Of a stretch of DNA of 64,000 nt, positions 54,037 through 62,518 are shown piece after piece; position 1 is the stretch's first letter; the number at the start of each line of letters is the position of its first letter. The notes beneath the pieces are model-generated. The model searched no databases. It saw nothing but the letters and a program-made list of their open reading frames with translations, and was not told the DNA's origin. The DNA is from JBEKTY01 sp049515555 (GTDB lineage: Bacteria > Planctomycetota > Planctomycetia > Pirellulales > Thermoguttaceae), in NCBI GenBank assembly GCA_049515555.1, contig JBEKTY010000029.1, positions 8,943 to 72,942 of the forward strand. Direction: 5' to 3'. Made by a program: the position numbers and the translations under genes.

Positions 54037-55500
54037 ATGCCGATTACCACCCAAGAAATCAGCGACGATCAACGGGATCGGATCGTTTGCGTGAAGGAAG
54101 GCCATTTTCTCGATCTGAAAGACGTGCGGATACAGCCTTCAAAGCTCACGAGGACAATTTCCGGGCTAGCAAACGCTGATGGCGGGGAGATCTACATCGG
54201 CATAAGCCAATCGTCTCCGAAGCATTCTTGGAAGGGTTTTCCAACCGTTGAGGCGGCAAACGGATACTTGCAGGTATTCGAGGATCTTTTCCCCTTGGGG
54301 CACGATTATGTCTACGCTTTCTTGAGTCATCCTTCTGAAGTTGGCCTGCTCTTGCACGTAACGGTTCGTAAGACGCGGGCAATCGTGAAGGCGTCGGATG
54401 GTTTTCCATACCTGAGACGTGGTGCACAAAACCTGCCCGTCGATACATCCGACAAACGTCGGCGACTTGAACTGAACAAAGGCATCATCACATTCGAGGT
54501 TGAGACCGTTGGCGCACCAGTTACCTCGATAACGCAATCCGAAACTGTAAGAAAATTCATTTCCGAGGTTATTCCCACCACGGAACCTGAACCATGGTTG
54601 CAGAAGCAACAACTAATTCAGGACGCCAAGCCAACTGTCGCCGGTGTGCTGCTCTTTGCCGATCTACCACAAGCGATTCTTCCAAAACGCAGCGGGATCA
54701 AGATTTACCGGTATAAGACTGGCAAGCAGGAGGGTAGCCGTGACAGTCTCGTGGACACCCCGATTTCGGTTGAAGGCTGTGCTTACGACCTAATCAGGGA
54801 TGCTGTGTTCAAGACACAGGAGATCATTAGTAACGTGCACGTGCTCTCGGCCGATAGCCTTGAGCACGTTGAATATCCATCGGAAGCGCTTCACGAAGTA
54901 ATCACGAATGCTGTTATTCACAGGGACTACGAAATCGCTGACGACGTTCACGTTCGGATATTCGATAATCGGGTCGAAGTCGAAAGCCCAGGTCGCCTCG
55001 CCGGGCACGTAACCGTCAAGAACATCTTGCGAGAAAGCTTTCGCCGCAACGGCAACCTCGTACGTATTCTCAACAAGTTTCCAAATCCGCCCAACAAGGA
55101 CATTGGTGAGGGGTTGCGTACTGCATTTGAGGCGATGCGGACTCATCGGCTCAAGGAGCCCGAAATTGTCGAGACAGAACAGTCAGTGATCGTGAAGATT
55201 CGTCATGAGAAGCTTGCGTCTGCTGAGGAAATCGTGCTCGAGCATCTCGTTACGCACGACACCATCACGAACCGCAAGGCACGAGAATTGACCGGCATTC
55301 AGTCAGAGAACTCGATGAAGAATGTGTTCAACCGCCTAAAGGCGCTTGGGCTTATTGAAATGGTGCCGGAGCAACGGGGCGCCCGGTCTGCGTGGCGTAG
55401 CAAAGGACCGGTATTGGGTGCAACCGTACATGCTCGGCCAGAGGAACAGCCATCGGAGAAGAAGCAGAAGACACTATTCGACGGCCTTGATACCGTTTGA
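54037..55500 (+). CDS. AlbA_2/Schlafen-type ATP-binding protein
   Basis: 487-aa protein of the RecG-like transcriptional-regulator group (COG2865 type). Residues 12-130 are an AlbA_2 domain (EGHFLDLKDVRIQPSKLT, LANADGGEIYIGIS). The middle has EALHEVITNAVIHRDYEI and RIFDNRVEVESPGRL, a GHKL-type ATP-binding half-site typical of HATPase_c_4. The C-terminal 100 residues look like a winged helix (TITNRKARELTGIQ, NRLKALGLIEMV). Such proteins act as nucleic-acid-linked regulators and some sit in defence loci. The gene is clearly less GC-rich than its neighbours, which suggests acquisition. Start ATG 54037 is chosen because the domain begins at once; an in-frame ATG at 53977 would add 20 unconserved residues. 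No strong ribosome site precedes either. Confidence 0.72.
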   Translation: MPITTQEISDDQRDRIVCVKEGHFLDLKDVRIQPSKLTRTISGLANADGGEIYIGISQSSPKHSWKGFPTVEAANGYLQVFEDLFPLGHDYVYAFLSHPSEVGLLLHVTVRKTRAIVKASDGFPYLRRGAQNLPVDTSDKRRRLELNKGIITFEVETVGAPVTSITQSETVRKFISEVIPTTEPEPWLQKQQLIQDAKPTVAGVLLFADLPQAILPKRSGIKIYRYKTGKQEGSRDSLVDTPISVEGCAYDLIRDAVFKTQEIISNVHVLSADSLEHVEYPSEALHEVITNAVIHRDYEIADDVHVRIFDNRVEVESPGRLAGHVTVKNILRESFRRNGNLVRILNKFPNPPNKDIGEGLRTAFEAMRTHRLKEPEIVETEQSVIVKIRHEKLASAEEIVLEHLVTHDTITNRKARELTGIQSENSMKNVFNRLKALGLIEMVPEQRGARSAWRSKGPVLGATVHARPEEQPSEKKQKTLFDGLDTV

Positions 55501-55680
55501 GATTTGGCCAACCGAATTCGGGGGACCGAATTGGGGAGACACCTCGAATTGGGGCACGATCAAGAAATCACAGTCGAGCGACACTTTACCAACTACTAAC
55601 GAAAGGAAGCAATCTCTTGCGCAAACCGCTGGACGGCGATGGCCCGACCTGGGAGAATAATTGGAGAAAGGACAGATCGT

Positions 55681-55935
55681 ATGCCCGTGATCGCCCGGTT
55701 TTATGGCATCGTAATCAAGATGTATTTCAGCCAGTCTGAACACGGGGTCCCGCATTTCCACGCGATTTATGGCGAGTTCAACGCCGTGTTCGGCATTGAG
55801 ACGCAGGAAATGTTGGAGGGCGACCTTCCGCCCCGCGCACAGCGTTTGGTCAAGGAATGGGCCGCGGTGTTTTCGCGGGAGTTGCTCGACATGTGGAACC
55901 GGCAGGAGTTCCGGCAACTTCCGGGATTGGACTAA
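55681..55935 (+). CDS. DUF4160 protein
   Basis: 84-aa protein with the DUF4160 signature MPVIARFYGIVIKMYF and EHGVPHFHAIYGEFNAVFGI; the rest is helical (RLVKEWAAVFSRELLDMWNR). The start ATG 55681 directly opens the conserved sequence and has AGGA nine bases upstream. Seven bases separate its stop from the following DUF2442 gene. Such adjacent pairs are widespread and look like small toxin-antitoxin-type modules, but the biochemical role is not established to my knowledge. Confidence 0.82.
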   Translation: MPVIARFYGIVIKMYFSQSEHGVPHFHAIYGEFNAVFGIETQEMLEGDLPPRAQRLVKEWAAVFSRELLDMWNRQEFRQLPGLD

Positions 55936-55942
55936 CCAGACG

Positions 55943-56227
55943 ATGGAAAGAATTCCCAAAATTGCCCGTGTCGAGCCCATCGGGCAAACCGAACTGCTCG
56001 TTCGGTTCGACAATGGTGTCGAGAAGATTTACGACTGCCGATCCCTCTTGGTCCGTCCGCAGTTCCACCTGCTCGCCAATACCGCCTTTTTCCGCGCCGT
56101 TCGGGTAGATCCGGGGGGCTACGGCATCTCTTGGAGCGACGAGATCGACCTGAGCGAGTACGAATTGTGGGTCCGCGGGACGCCACCGGCCAAGAAAGAG
56201 GCGCAGCCGCAAGGGCGAGCAGGGTAG
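55943..56227 (+). CDS. DUF2442 protein
   Basis: 94-aa protein of the DUF2442 family: IARVEPIGQTELLVRFDNGVEK-type beta strands, a YDCRSLL turn, LANTAFFRAVRVDPGGYGISW and DEIDLSEYELW near the end. The tail (GTPPAKKEAQPQGRAG) is flexible. It is paired with the DUF4160 gene seven bases upstream without its own clear ribosome site, so translational coupling is likely. Possible antitoxin-like partner; function unproven. Confidence 0.8.
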   Translation: MERIPKIARVEPIGQTELLVRFDNGVEKIYDCRSLLVRPQFHLLANTAFFRAVRVDPGGYGISWSDEIDLSEYELWVRGTPPAKKEAQPQGRAG

Positions 56228-56496
56228 AAGGAACCCTCGTGTTCCAAGGGGCGATGGGACTGGTGCTTTGTCCCGTCAACCACGTTCTCTCGGCCTCGTG
56301 ACCGACCGGTCAATGGTTTGCTGGGGCAGGCTGCGTCGCGGCACTTGCCGCATCGACTCCATTCCCCCCGGTTTCTCCACCCCGCCAGGGCGACCACTGC
56401 TGCCAGAAATTTTCACGACAATTCACCTTGCCGAGGGTGTTGTGTTCGGGTATTTCTACGCAGCCTATACCTCCTCATCAAGTATTCTCCTAGACC

Positions 56497-59400
56497 ATGC
56501 AACCCCAATCAGGCCTCTGCCGCTGGGTGAGCCGCTGCGCGCCATGGGCGTTGGTGGCCTTGGGCTGTGCCCTGGCCTTCGGTCAGGTTCCGATGGTCGG
56601 GCCCGGGTTTGGCCCACCACAGGGCCCCGCCGGCCCCCCGCCGGTCAATGCCGGCCTACCGCCAGTCTACGCTAGCCCCCCGCCGGTCAATGCCGGCCCC
56701 CCGCCAGTCTACGCTAGCCCCCCGCCGGTCAATGCCGGCGCACCACCAGTCTATGCCGGCCCACCACCGGTCTATGCCGGCCCGCCGCCGGGCCTGGCCG
56801 GCCCCGCGCCGGCGGGACCGCCCGCCGAGGAACAGGTGGTGGAAGTCCGCATCGAAGGCAACCGCACGGTAACGCGGGAGAAGATCCTCGCCGGCATCCA
56901 CACCCGCGCCGGCCGCCCCTACAATCCCGAGCAGATGGAAAAAGACGTCCGCGCGCTGAATAAGATGGGGTTGTTCGCCATCGTCCGCCCGCTCTCGAAG
57001 CCGGTTCCCGGCGGCCGGCTGGTGATCTTCCAGGTCGTCGAGCGGCCGCTGTTCCAGGAGGTGAAGATCCTCGGCAACCAGAGCGTCAACACCAAGACGC
57101 TGAAGAAGGAGGCCGAGCTGAAGGTGGGCGACGCGGCCGATCCTTTCAGCGTCGAGAACGGCCGCCGCAAGATCGAGGAATTCTACCAGAAGAAAGGCTT
57201 CAGCAAGGTCCGCGTGACGATCCTCGAGGGCAACAAGGCGGGCGATCTCCGCGCAATCTTCCTCATCGACGAGGGCCCGCAACAGAAGGTCCTCTGGATC
57301 AGTTTCGTCGGCAACACGACCATCGGCGGCCAGCGGCTGCTGCAGCAGATCAAGACCAGCCGCCCCTGGTTCTATCTCATCAAGGGCGAGGTGGACCGCA
57401 AACAGATCGACGAAGACAAGGATCGCCTGACGGCCTATTATCGCGGGCTGGGGTTCTTTCGGGCCAAGGTCGGCGCCGACCTGGAATTCAACGAGAAACA
57501 AGACTGGCTCAGCCTGACCTTCGTGATCGACGAGGGCCCGCGGTACGCGATCCACAACGTGATGGTCGTCGGCAACACGCGGTTCACCACCCAGCAGTTG
57601 ACCGCGAAGCTGAAGCTGCAGGGCGGGGGGTTCTTCAACCAGGCCCAAATGAACTCCGACGTGGCCCGCATCCAGGAGAAATACGGCGGCATCGGCTATG
57701 TCTTCGCCGACGTGAAGGCCGAGAACAAGTTCCTCGACGAGCCCGGCAAGCTGGACCTGGTGTACAACATTACCGAAGGCGACCGCTACCGCGTGGGCCG
57801 CATCAACGTCCAGATCAAGGGCGATAGTCCGCACACGCAGATCACGACGGTGCTCAACCGGCTGTCGCTCAAGCCGGGCGACATCGTCGATCTGCGCGAG
57901 CTGCGCGACAGCGAGCGGCGGCTGAAGGCATCGATGCTGTTCGTGGTCGACCCCAGCAAGGGCACGCCCCCCAAGATCGTCTACAGCCCGCCCGACTCGG
58001 CCGGCAAGGACAAGACGGAGCTTGCCCGCCGCGCGGACTCCCAGACGAGCTACTATCGCGCTCCTGACCCGGCTGCGGTCGGGCCGGCCGGCGGGCCCGC
58101 TCTGCCGTCGCTGCCGCCCGGCGAGCGCTATGCCGACCTGAATTTCATGTATGAGAATCCGGAAGACCTGCGGCGCGACGAGCAGGGGGCGCCGCCGCCG
58201 GACGGGCCCGTGACCGCCATGGAGCCGCCGCTGGTGGTTCGCGGCCAGTACACAACCGACGGTGGTTGGGGGCCCGACCTCGAGCGCTCGAGTCCCGCCC
58301 CGGCCGCTGCCGCGCCGCCGGCCGCCGCCGATCGCTATGGCCCCGTGGCGCCCAGCTATAGCGTGCCGCCCGCCGCGCCGGGATACGCCGCGCCTCCGCC
58401 AGGATACGCGGCGCCTGGGCCGGCGACAGCGGGGCCTGCCCTATTGTGGTCCGCGCCGCCCGGGCCTGCCGCAACGGGGCCTGTTGCCTCGCCGCCGCTG
58501 GTGCCCGGCCCGGTGGCGCAAGGGCCGGCCATGCCCGGGGCCGCCATGCCCGGGCCTGGCGGCGGTTTCCAGCCTCTTGCCGGGCCCTGTCCGCCGCCCG
58601 TGCTGCCCACGCCGGGCCCATTTCAGCCGCCGCCCGTGGATCGGACCTTCGGCGATGCCACGCCCTACATGTTCCCGACGCCCACGGGCGAGCCGCTCCG
58701 CGATCTCGATCTCGACGTCCGCCAAGAGGAAACGCAAACCGGCCGGCTGATGTTCGGCATCGGGGTGAACTCCGACGCGGGCCTCATCGGCAACATCGTG
58801 CTCGACGAGCAGAACTTCGATTGGACCCGGGTCCCCGGCAGTTGGGAAGACATCCGCAACGGCACGGCCTTTCGGGGCGCGGGCGAACGATTCCGCCTGG
58901 AGGCCGCCCCCGGCACCCAGGTCCAGCGTTACATGGCCAGCTTCCAGGAGCCCTATTTCTTCTTCCTCGCCGACAAGGCCGTCAGTCTGGGCCTGAGCGG
59001 TTTCTTCTACGACCGGATCTATACCGAATGGACGGAAAGCCGGGCCGGCGGGCGGGTCGGCCTGGGCTACCAGTTCACGCACGACCTGACCGGCACCGTC
59101 GCCTTCCAAGGCCAGAACGTGAACATGCGAAACCTGGAGTTCCCCGGCCTTCTGCCCCCACAGCTCGGATACGCGATTGGCGACAGCCAACTCTACGGCT
59201 TCCAGTTCCAACTGGCCCACGACACTCGCGACAACGCCTTCCTGGCCACCGAAGGACACTATATCCAAGCCTCGTTCGAGGAAGTGATCGGGACGTACCA
59301 GTTTCCGCGAGCGAGCATCGAGGCCCAACAATACTTCAAGCTCCACGAGCAGTTGGATTTCTCCGGCCGGCACGTGCTGAGCCTGTCGGCCCGCGTGGGC

Positions 59401-59793
59401 TTCACCGGCGACGACACGCCGATTTTCGAGCGGTACTATGCGGGCGGCTTCTCGACCATTCGCGGCTTCGCCTTCCGCGGCGTTACGCCCCGCGACGCCG
59501 CGACCGGAATGGGCATCGGCGGCGATTTCCAGGCGGTCGCGTCGGCCCAGTACCTGTTTCCCATCACGGCCGACGACATCCTGCGCGGCGTGTTCTTCGT
59601 CGATGCCGGCACCGTCGAGCCGACGATCAACAACTGGATCGACAGTGTGCGCGTGGCCCCGGGCTTCGGCCTGCGGATCGTGATCCCCATGATGGGCCCG
59701 GCGCCCATTGCCCTGGACTTCGCCTTCCCCGTCGTCAAGCAAGCCGGCGACCAGACCCAGGTCTTCAGCTTTTTCGTAGGTATCAACCGCTAG
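56497..59793 (+). CDS. BamA/Omp85-family outer-membrane protein
   Basis: 1098-aa protein. A signal-like hydrophobic stretch (about 12-30) is followed by a Pro-rich segment (about 45-110) of 21-bp DNA repeats giving PPPVNAG/PPPVYAS units. About five POTRA domains follow (about 115-510), beginning VVEVRIEGNRTVTREKILAGI and including QEVKILGNQSVNTKTLKKEAEL and AIHNVMVVGNTRFTTQQLTAKL. A long Pro/Ala/Gly-rich region (about 510-735) then separates the POTRAs from the barrel (about 745-1098), which has the conserved STIRGFAFRG loop-6 motif and ends in FSFFVGINR. Omp85 proteins insert or translocate outer-membrane proteins, so this may assemble barrels such as the one at 23569. Pro-rich inserts of this size are not usual in BamA. 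Downstream of the DUF pair, with its own leader. Confidence 0.88.
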   Translation: MQPQSGLCRWVSRCAPWALVALGCALAFGQVPMVGPGFGPPQGPAGPPPVNAGLPPVYASPPPVNAGPPPVYASPPPVNAGAPPVYAGPPPVYAGPPPGLAGPAPAGPPAEEQVVEVRIEGNRTVTREKILAGIHTRAGRPYNPEQMEKDVRALNKMGLFAIVRPLSKPVPGGRLVIFQVVERPLFQEVKILGNQSVNTKTLKKEAELKVGDAADPFSVENGRRKIEEFYQKKGFSKVRVTILEGNKAGDLRAIFLIDEGPQQKVLWISFVGNTTIGGQRLLQQIKTSRPWFYLIKGEVDRKQIDEDKDRLTAYYRGLGFFRAKVGADLEFNEKQDWLSLTFVIDEGPRYAIHNVMVVGNTRFTTQQLTAKLKLQGGGFFNQAQMNSDVARIQEKYGGIGYVFADVKAENKFLDEPGKLDLVYNITEGDRYRVGRINVQIKGDSPHTQITTVLNRLSLKPGDIVDLRELRDSERRLKASMLFVVDPSKGTPPKIVYSPPDSAGKDKTELARRADSQTSYYRAPDPAAVGPAGGPALPSLPPGERYADLNFMYENPEDLRRDEQGAPPPDGPVTAMEPPLVVRGQYTTDGGWGPDLERSSPAPAAAAPPAAADRYGPVAPSYSVPPAAPGYAAPPPGYAAPGPATAGPALLWSAPPGPAATGPVASPPLVPGPVAQGPAMPGAAMPGPGGGFQPLAGPCPPPVLPTPGPFQPPPVDRTFGDATPYMFPTPTGEPLRDLDLDVRQEETQTGRLMFGIGVNSDAGLIGNIVLDEQNFDWTRVPGSWEDIRNGTAFRGAGERFRLEAAPGTQVQRYMASFQEPYFFFLADKAVSLGLSGFFYDRIYTEWTESRAGGRVGLGYQFTHDLTGTVAFQGQNVNMRNLEFPGLLPPQLGYAIGDSQLYGFQFQLAHDTRDNAFLATEGHYIQASFEEVIGTYQFPRASIEAQQYFKLHEQLDFSGRHVLSLSARVGFTGDDTPIFERYYAGGFSTIRGFAFRGVTPRDAATGMGIGGDFQAVASAQYLFPITADDILRGVFFVDAGTVEPTINNWIDSVRVAPGFGLRIVIPMMGPAPIALDFAFPVVKQAGDQTQVFSFFVGINR

Positions 59794-59808
59794 CGCAGTG
59801 CACTGCCC

Positions 59809-59871
59809 GGGTGCCACTGCTGGCTTGTCCAGCAGTGCTTCCCACACTGCTGGACGAGCCAGCAGTGGCAC
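59809..59871. repeat. Inverted repeat, GGCTTGTCCAGCAG family
   Basis: Third copy. Arms 59809-59837 and 59845-59871, nearly identical to the copy at 48090-48168. It begins 16 bases after the BamA-like stop. Confidence 0.85.
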
Positions 59872-59905
59872 GCGATCCCGGCACAGAAACGGTTACGCCT
59901 GCCGC

Positions 59906-60223
59906 TCAATCGGCGCGCTGGAACTCCCATTGACACGAGTCAGCGTGGTAATTCTGGTGCGCGGCAGGCGACGCGAAAGATGAGGCGCCGAAATAACCCC
60001 ACGGGAACTCTTGTACTCCGAAATGGGTTCCGGCCTGTGGCCGCTCGGCTGGCCGTAGACAGCGGTGCAACGGGCCGACCGGGCAGGCCGCTACGGTATC
60101 CGGACCGCGCGGCACCGACGCCTCCCGCACCCAATACCACTGGCCCCCGTGGGCAATGGCCGAAACCCCGAGCCAGAAAAGGGCCGTACCAAGCCCGATC
60201 CGCCAGCCCCGGTGCTGTCGCAT
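59906..60223 (-). CDS. Small secreted protein with FPWGYFGA motif
   Basis: 105-aa protein, not recognised as a named family. The N-terminus MRQHRGWRIGLGTALFWLGVSAIAHG looks like a signal peptide. The mature C-terminus has FGVQEFPWGYFGASSF and HQNYHADSCQWEF, aromatic-rich motifs with the look of a conserved secreted planctomycete family. A strong ribosome site GAGGAGG lies five bases before ATG 60223, which supports a real gene. It lies 68 bases downstream of apt on the same strand and may be co-transcribed with it. Role unknown. Confidence 0.6.
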   Translation of the reverse strand: MRQHRGWRIGLGTALFWLGVSAIAHGGQWYWVREASVPRGPDTVAACPVGPLHRCLRPAERPQAGTHFGVQEFPWGYFGASSFASPAAHQNYHADSCQWEFQRAD

Positions 60224-60291
60224 ACGATCCTCCTCACTGATGATGATCGTTTCGGCAGGACCGTTCTAATCAGAAAATACGGAAAACCCGC

Positions 60292-60825
60292 TCATTCGTA
60301 GCGGATCAGGCTGATGGTCTGGTAGTCCGAGATGCGTTTCCGGCCGCCCAGCCCGGCCAGCTCGATGACAAATGCACACCCCACCACCGTGCCCGCCGCC
60401 TGCTCGATCATGCGGCAACAGGCCTCGACCGTTCCGCCAGTGGCCAGCAGGTCGTCAACCACCAGGACCTTAGCGCCCGGGGGGATTGCGTCGGCGTGCA
60501 TCTGCATAGTATCGGAGCCATATTCCAACTGATAGGTGTAAGATAGGGTCTTGCAGGGGAGTTTGCCGGGCTTGCGAATGGGAACCAAGCCCACACCCAG
60601 TTCCACGGCCAAGGGGGCGGCGAAAATGAACCCCCGCGCCTCGGCCGCCGCCACCAGATCGACCCCTACGTGCCGAAAGGGATCGGCCAGCCGCCGGATC
60701 GTTTCACGCAACGCAGCAGGCGACGCCAACAGGGGGGTGATGTCTCGAAAAAGAATCCCGGGCTTCGGGAAGTCGGGAACGTCGCGAATATAAGCTGCCA
60801 GGTCAAGTTCGGGCGTGCTGGGCAT
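60292..60825 (-). CDS. apt: Adenine phosphoribosyltransferase
   Basis: 177-aa cytoplasmic enzyme of purine salvage, converting adenine and PRPP to AMP. Features are IRDVPDFPKPGILFRDITPLL at the N-terminus, AAEARGFIFAAPLA, the flexible-loop region RKPGKLPCKTLSYTYQLEYG, and the PRPP-binding motif VLVVDDLLATGGT. Length is typical for the family. Start ATG 60825 opens the conserved sequence and has AGGAAGG upstream; an ATG at 60876 would add 17 unconserved residues. It diverges from the Dabb gene across a 180-base region. Confidence 0.95.
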   Translation of the reverse strand: MPSTPELDLAAYIRDVPDFPKPGILFRDITPLLASPAALRETIRRLADPFRHVGVDLVAAAEARGFIFAAPLAVELGVGLVPIRKPGKLPCKTLSYTYQLEYGSDTMQMHADAIPPGAKVLVVDDLLATGGTVEACCRMIEQAAGTVVGCAFVIELAGLGGRKRISDYQTISLIRYE

Positions 60826-60875
60826 GGCGTCGGCCTTCCTGTTGCAATCACTTGTTTCTTTCCGCTGGAATCGCA

Positions 60876-60883
60876 AGTATACT
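60876..60883. promoter_or_regulatory. Palindromic -10-like AGTATACT between divergent genes
   Basis: AGTATACT reads TATACT on both strands, so it could serve as the -10 element for both apt (minus) and the Dabb gene (plus). A weak TTTCTT lies 17 bases before the plus-strand copy; no clear -35 is seen on the minus strand. Weak evidence. Confidence 0.25.
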
Positions 60884-60893
60884 GGGCTTTGTA

Positions 60894-60971
60894 CGTTTCG
60901 CCCAGCACGGGCGGGGCATTTGCGTACTCCTCACGCTCCGCGTGAGGGGCTTGCCGTTTCGCCCAGCACGG
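60894..60971. repeat. 17-bp direct repeats around a hairpin
   Basis: CGTTTCGCCCAGCACGG occurs at 60894-60910 and 60955-60971 and brackets the hairpin CCTCACGC-TCC-GCGTGAGG (60929-60947). The hairpin is preceded by GTACTC, as in the perfect repeat at 46956-47009, so it may be a degenerate relative. Confidence 0.65.
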
Positions 60972-61008
60972 ACTGGGCGTTCCTTCTTCTCCACAACGGG
61001 AGGGCATT

Positions 61009-61416
61009 ATGAGTCGACTGGCTTGGTTCGGGGCTTTGGCCGTTTTGTTGGGTTTCGCGATGATCAATTCGACCAGCGCCGAGGAACCACAAGCAAACAA
61101 CCCTAATCTGGGCAAAGTGCGGCATGTGGTGATGTTCAAGTTCAAAGACGGCACGTCTGCCGATCAGATCAAGACCATCGCAGACGCCTTTCGCGCGCTG
61201 CCTAGCAAGATCCCGGGAATTATCGGGTTCGAGTGGGGGACCAACGTCAGTCCCGAGAAACACTCGCAGGGCTATACGCACTGCTTTCTATTGACTTTCC
61301 CCGACGAGACGGCCCGCGACGCCTATTTGCCGCACCCGGCCCATAAGGCGTTTGGCAAACTGGCAGGGCCGTATTTCGACAAGGTTCTGGTGATTGATTT
61401 CGTGGCAAAGCCCTGA
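61009..61416 (+). CDS. Secreted Dabb-family protein
   Basis: 135-aa protein. Signal peptide MSRLAWFGALAVLLGFAMINSTSAEE, then a stress-responsive A/B barrel (Dabb) domain: VRHVVMFKFKDGTSADQIKTI, IIGFEWGTNVSPEKHSQGYTH, LLTFPDETARDAYLPHPAHKAF and VLVIDFVAK. Dabb domains form dimeric ferredoxin-like barrels. The secreted planctomycete versions have no assigned reaction. GGGAGGG lies before the ATG. It diverges from apt. Confidence 0.85.
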   Translation: MSRLAWFGALAVLLGFAMINSTSAEEPQANNPNLGKVRHVVMFKFKDGTSADQIKTIADAFRALPSKIPGIIGFEWGTNVSPEKHSQGYTHCFLLTFPDETARDAYLPHPAHKAFGKLAGPYFDKVLVIDFVAKP

Positions 61417-61724
61417 GCGCAAGGCCCGAAACTTGATGGGTCGAGCCCGAGCGAGCCCCACCATAAGTTCTTCGGGGATTTTTGGTGGGGCTTTTCTGCG
61501 CTCGACCCACCCTACCGATCTAACGGGGCCGCCCTCCTGGTGGCTGTTAGCCACCGGCTGTTTTCCCCCTCCCTCTTCATCCCTCATCCTCCCGCCATCT
61601 TTCTTCCCAAATTCACCAATCAGCCTTCCTTCCGCCATTACAATCCGAAAAATCCGCAAGTTCCGCAAACTTTAACACGATAAGTAATGCTGTCATTGTC
61701 CACTGACTCGGCGAGGACGCGCGG
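61417..61724. other. Intergenic region with inverted repeat
   Basis: About 310 bases holding the inverted repeat at 61437-61513 and an AT-richer stretch before the lipoprotein gene. No gene supported. Confidence 0.4.
61437..61513. repeat. Inverted repeat, GGGTCGAGCGCAGCGAGCC family
   Basis: Third copy. Left arm 61437-61463, right arm 61483-61513. The right arm shares CTTTTCTGCG with the copy at 45565-45639. Confidence 0.85.
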
Positions 61725-62318
61725 ATGACCAAGAACACAGCTCTTATCCCGGTTGGTCTCGTGGTGGCGGCGATATTAGTGTCGGCCACCGGCTGCGGTG
61801 CCATCGTGGCCGGGCCCAATCTGGGCCTGATGGCCTATCCCATTCCGATGACGCCCTATTTCCAGAAGAAGGAAGAAGACGCCGCGTGGAACCACAAGCG
61901 TTATGATCGGGCCCCGATCCTCGGCCCACTCCAGGCCGGCGCGCCGTGTGTGGCCATGGACCCGCCCTCCGAAGACGAAGTGATGCGAGCCTTGGAACGG
62001 GCCCGGCCCGTCCAGGGCGGTATCCCCTACTTCCACGAAGTGCAGCGGAATCATGTCCGCATCGTCGTCGAATCGGTGCAGGACCACGTCGATCCGCCGC
62101 GATTCGTGCCCCTGGTGGGCGTGGCACAACTCCATCACGCACACTACAAGTGCATCGTCTACTTCGCCGAGACCACCCGCGTGGGGTGGCCAGTCCCATA
62201 CACCACGACCACCGAAGATTGCCAGGAAGTGCTATACATCGATCACGACCACTTCCACATGGCCGGCAATGTCGACCCCGGCCCCGGAACCGGTTATCCG
62301 AATCCTCCGCCAAGGTAG
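61725..62318 (+). CDS. Lipoprotein of unknown function
   Basis: 197-aa protein with a lipoprotein signal: basic start, hydrophobic stretch ALIPVGLVVAAILVSATGC with a lipobox-like SATGC and acylated Cys24. The mature part (NLGLMAYPIPMTPYFQKKEED, YFHEVQRNHVRIVVESVQD, HAHYKCIVYFAETTRVGWP, VLYIDHDHFHMAG) is conserved-looking but unrecognised. The ending is His-rich, then Pro-rich. GAGGA lies seven bases upstream of the ATG. A rho-independent terminator follows, so it is probably transcribed alone. Confidence 0.7.
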   Translation: MTKNTALIPVGLVVAAILVSATGCGAIVAGPNLGLMAYPIPMTPYFQKKEEDAAWNHKRYDRAPILGPLQAGAPCVAMDPPSEDEVMRALERARPVQGGIPYFHEVQRNHVRIVVESVQDHVDPPRFVPLVGVAQLHHAHYKCIVYFAETTRVGWPVPYTTTTEDCQEVLYIDHDHFHMAGNVDPGPGTGYPNPPPR

Positions 62319-62345
62319 GTGCTCCTCGGAGCAGACAGTGGGCTG

Positions 62346-62405
62346 AAGGCCCCGGCGACTGCGTGCCATCCACCGCAGCCTTCGGGGCCTTTTCCTTTTC
62401 TTGTT
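62346..62405 (+). terminator. Rho-independent terminator after lipoprotein gene
   Basis: AAGGCCCCG (62346-62354) pairs with CGGGGCCTT (62383-62391), with an inner CTGCG/CGCAG stem, followed by the T-rich TTTCCTTTTCTTGTTCTTG. Confidence 0.65.
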
Positions 62406-62518
62406 CTTGCCCCCTTGAAGAACTGCGGTTTTCATTCACCGCCGAACGCTGCCCAGTACGAAGAAGAGAGGGGGGAATAGGCTCTGCGGTGTTCGCGCTG
62501 ATAGATTCGGTAATCCAC

